DNA of 13,713 bases from an uncultured Oscillospiraceae bacterium (GTDB lineage: Bacteria; Bacillota; Clostridia; Oscillospirales; Ruminococcaceae). The notes beneath the pieces are model-generated. The model was not told the DNA's origin. It did no database searches and saw nothing but the letters and a program-made list of their open reading frames with translations. This document shows positions 12,461 through 13,713 of this stretch, piece by piece. How positions within the stretch are numbered: position 1 is the first letter of the stretch; each line of letters begins with the position of its first letter. The position numbers and the translations under genes were made by a program. The stretch covers positions 1-13,713 of the forward strand of contig URFD01000041.1 of assembly GCA_900547015.1 (NCBI GenBank), given 5' to 3'.

Positions 12461-13556
12461 TCTTCACCCTTACCGGCAAAACCAGGAACAGGAAGCTGTC
12501 CCCCTCCAGCGGAATCATCCGCATCGGAGAGAGCGCACCGTTAATCTCCAGCTTTACCATGTCACAATCGGACGCTTTGAGCGCGTCCAGCAGATATTTG
12601 TTATTAAAGCCCATGCTGACTGCCTCTCCCGATACCTCGCAGTCCACCTCGTCGTGGGCTTTGCCCATGGTGGTCGAGCAGCTCAGCTGCATTTTGTGGT
12701 CCGCCACTGCCAGACGAATTGGGCTTCTAAGACGGTCGGAAATCAGCAGGGAGGTTCGTTCCACCGATTCGGTCAGGCTGCGGGTGTTGACCTTGACGGT
12801 GGTTTTGCTTACCTTCGGGATGGCGGCGTTGTAATCGAGGAAATCGCCCTCGAGCAGACGGGAAACGACATAGTAGCCGCTAATCTGAAAGGCGATATGC
12901 CGCTGGGAAACAATAAAGAAAACATCCTCATCCTCGTTGCGCAGCAGCTTTGCAATCTCCGACAGGGTCTTGCCCGGGACGATGAAGCGGGTGGTCAGGT
13001 CGGTGACCAGAGGCTCTCTGCGAAGTGCCAGACGGTAGCCGTCGACCGATACGAGGGTTACGCTGGAATCCTTGATGTCGAACAGGGAACCGGTGTGAAC
13101 CGGCTTGGAGTCGGTGGTCGCAACCGCAAAGAGGGTCTGGTCGATCATCGATTTGAGAACGCCCTGCTTGATCATCAGGTCGGATTTCTGCTCTACATTC
13201 GGCAGCTCCGGGTATTCCTCTGCTACGATGCCCGGAATGGTGAACTCGGAAGCGCCGCCGCTGATGGTTGCCAGATTCTTTTCATCCGAAAGGATGGAGA
13301 CGGTCTCGGCCGGAATGCGGCGGATGATGTCCAACAGCAGCTTGGCGGAAAGAACCAGCTCGCCGGGCTGCTCGGTTTTGGATTCGATGGTGGTGACGAT
13401 GCCCAGTTCCAAATCGTAGCCGGTCAGAACCAGCTGGCCTTCCTGGGCCTTCAGGAGGATGCCCTCCAGCGCAGGAAGAGGGGATTTCGAACAGACAGCG
13501 CGGGATACATTGGAAACTGCCTCGACCAGCAGGTCCTTTTGGCAGATAATTTTCAT
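12450..13556 (-). CDS. dnaN: DNA polymerase III beta subunit (sliding clamp)
   Basis: The beta clamp is a ring dimer that holds polymerase III on DNA. The 368-residue length is normal for three clamp domains of about 120 residues each. Recognisable pieces are MKIICQKDLLVEAVSNVSRAVCSKSPLPALEGILLKA at the N-terminus, GYDLELGI, the domain-two segment VSVDGYRLALRR, and the C-terminal PMRMIPLEGDSFLFLVLPVRV, where the clamp partner-binding pocket lies (the PMR motif). The ATG at 13556 follows CAGGAGGAC with about 9 nt spacing. It is the first gene of the dnaN-yaaA-recF-remB operon. dnaA is normally upstream and would be just outside the right edge. Confidence 0.97.
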   Translation of the reverse strand: MKIICQKDLLVEAVSNVSRAVCSKSPLPALEGILLKAQEGQLVLTGYDLELGIVTTIESKTEQPGELVLSAKLLLDIIRRIPAETVSILSDEKNLATISGGASEFTIPGIVAEEYPELPNVEQKSDLMIKQGVLKSMIDQTLFAVATTDSKPVHTGSLFDIKDSSVTLVSVDGYRLALRREPLVTDLTTRFIVPGKTLSEIAKLLRNEDEDVFFIVSQRHIAFQISGYYVVSRLLEGDFLDYNAAIPKVSKTTVKVNTRSLTESVERTSLLISDRLRSPIRLAVADHKMQLSCSTTMGKAHDEVDCEVSGEAVSMGFNNKYLLDALKASDCDMVKLEINGALSPMRMIPLEGDSFLFLVLPVRVKNDD

Positions 13557-13628
13557 GATGGTTGTCCTCCTGTCAAGTCAATCGTCGCTCTGCTCGCGCG
13601 TTTGGAGGCAGAACGATTTGCAAATTTG

Positions 13629-13637
13629 ATTATAACA
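13629..13637 (-). promoter_or_regulatory. Extended -10 promoter of dnaN
   Basis: On the minus strand TGTTATAAT (13629-13637) is a TGn-TATAAT extended -10, about 73 bp before the dnaN ATG. The -35 area is a T-rich run (TTTTTC or TTTTCT) with weak consensus, which an extended -10 can tolerate. The start site should be near 13622. Confidence 0.7.
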
Positions 13638-13644
13638 TACCAGA

Positions 13645-13678
13645 GAAAAAAGAAAAAGCCCCTTTTGTAAGGGCTTTT
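13645..13678 (-). terminator. Terminator upstream of the dnaN operon
   Basis: AAAAGCCC (13654-13661) pairs with GGGCTTTT (13671-13678) around a 9-nt loop. Read on the minus strand the hairpin is followed by TTTTTCTTTTTT, a good U-run, so it should end a gene lying beyond the right edge. On the plus strand it has only CTTTTCTTG. The T-rich tail overlaps the dnaN -35 region. The remaining 35 bases to the edge show nothing I can name. Confidence 0.7.
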
Positions 13679-13713
13679 CTTGAGGCTCCGTCCGCCTGCT
13701 GCGTACAGAGGGC

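Noticed and set aside
12300..13670. A 456-codon open frame opposite dnaN and yaaA
   Set aside because: It is antisense to clear dnaN and yaaA sequences and runs through the dnaN promoter and terminator.

Overview
The window looks like chromosomal DNA from a Gram-positive Clostridia bacterium, most likely a gut-type Oscillospirales relative. This is inferred from the gene order dnaN-yaaA-recF-remB-gyrB-gyrA, strong AGGAGG-type ribosome binding sites, TTGACA/TATAAT promoters, moderately high GC, and a 'CTCTCCC-GCA-GGGAGAG' palindromic repeat of a kind I know from gut Ruminococcaceae. No species can be named from the sequence alone.

Layout, left to right. (1) 1-1020, minus strand: the ribosomal protein pair rplM-rpsI (L13, S9), with a consensus promoter, a leader of about 85 nt with two mutually exclusive hairpins, and a strong terminator. 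(2) 1219-3420, plus strand: a promoter, murD (peptidoglycan precursor synthesis), a small unrecognised 50-codon ORF whose stop overlaps the next ribosome binding site, a GNAT acetyltransferase and a perfect 13-bp terminator. (3) 3455-4304, plus strand: a monocistronic DUF1275/YoaK-type membrane protein with its own promoter and terminator. (4) 4233-4599: convergent terminators, then a cluster of palindromic repeats (three 51-bp copies, an inverted relative and a fragment) that ends about 5 bp from the gyrA stop. (5) 4600-10567, minus strand: gyrB, two YcxB-like two-helix membrane proteins and gyrA, apparently one transcript. (6) 10675-13713, minus strand: dnaN, yaaA, recF and remB, tightly packed with overlaps or short gaps, starting at an extended -10 promoter and ending at a terminator before gyrB. 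dnaA would be expected just beyond the right edge but is not in view, and I see no DnaA-box cluster.

Functionally this is a replication-origin-proximal housekeeping block: sliding clamp, gap repair (RecF), DNA supercoiling (gyrase), a RemB-type regulator, ribosomal proteins and a cell-wall ligase. I do not see a defence system, prophage or clearly new multi-gene system. The points most worth checking are the two YcxB-like genes lodged between gyrB and gyrA, the small ORF after murD, the L13-leader-like alternative hairpins, the repeat cluster in the gyrA 3' region, and an alanine at the main quinolone-resistance position of GyrA.
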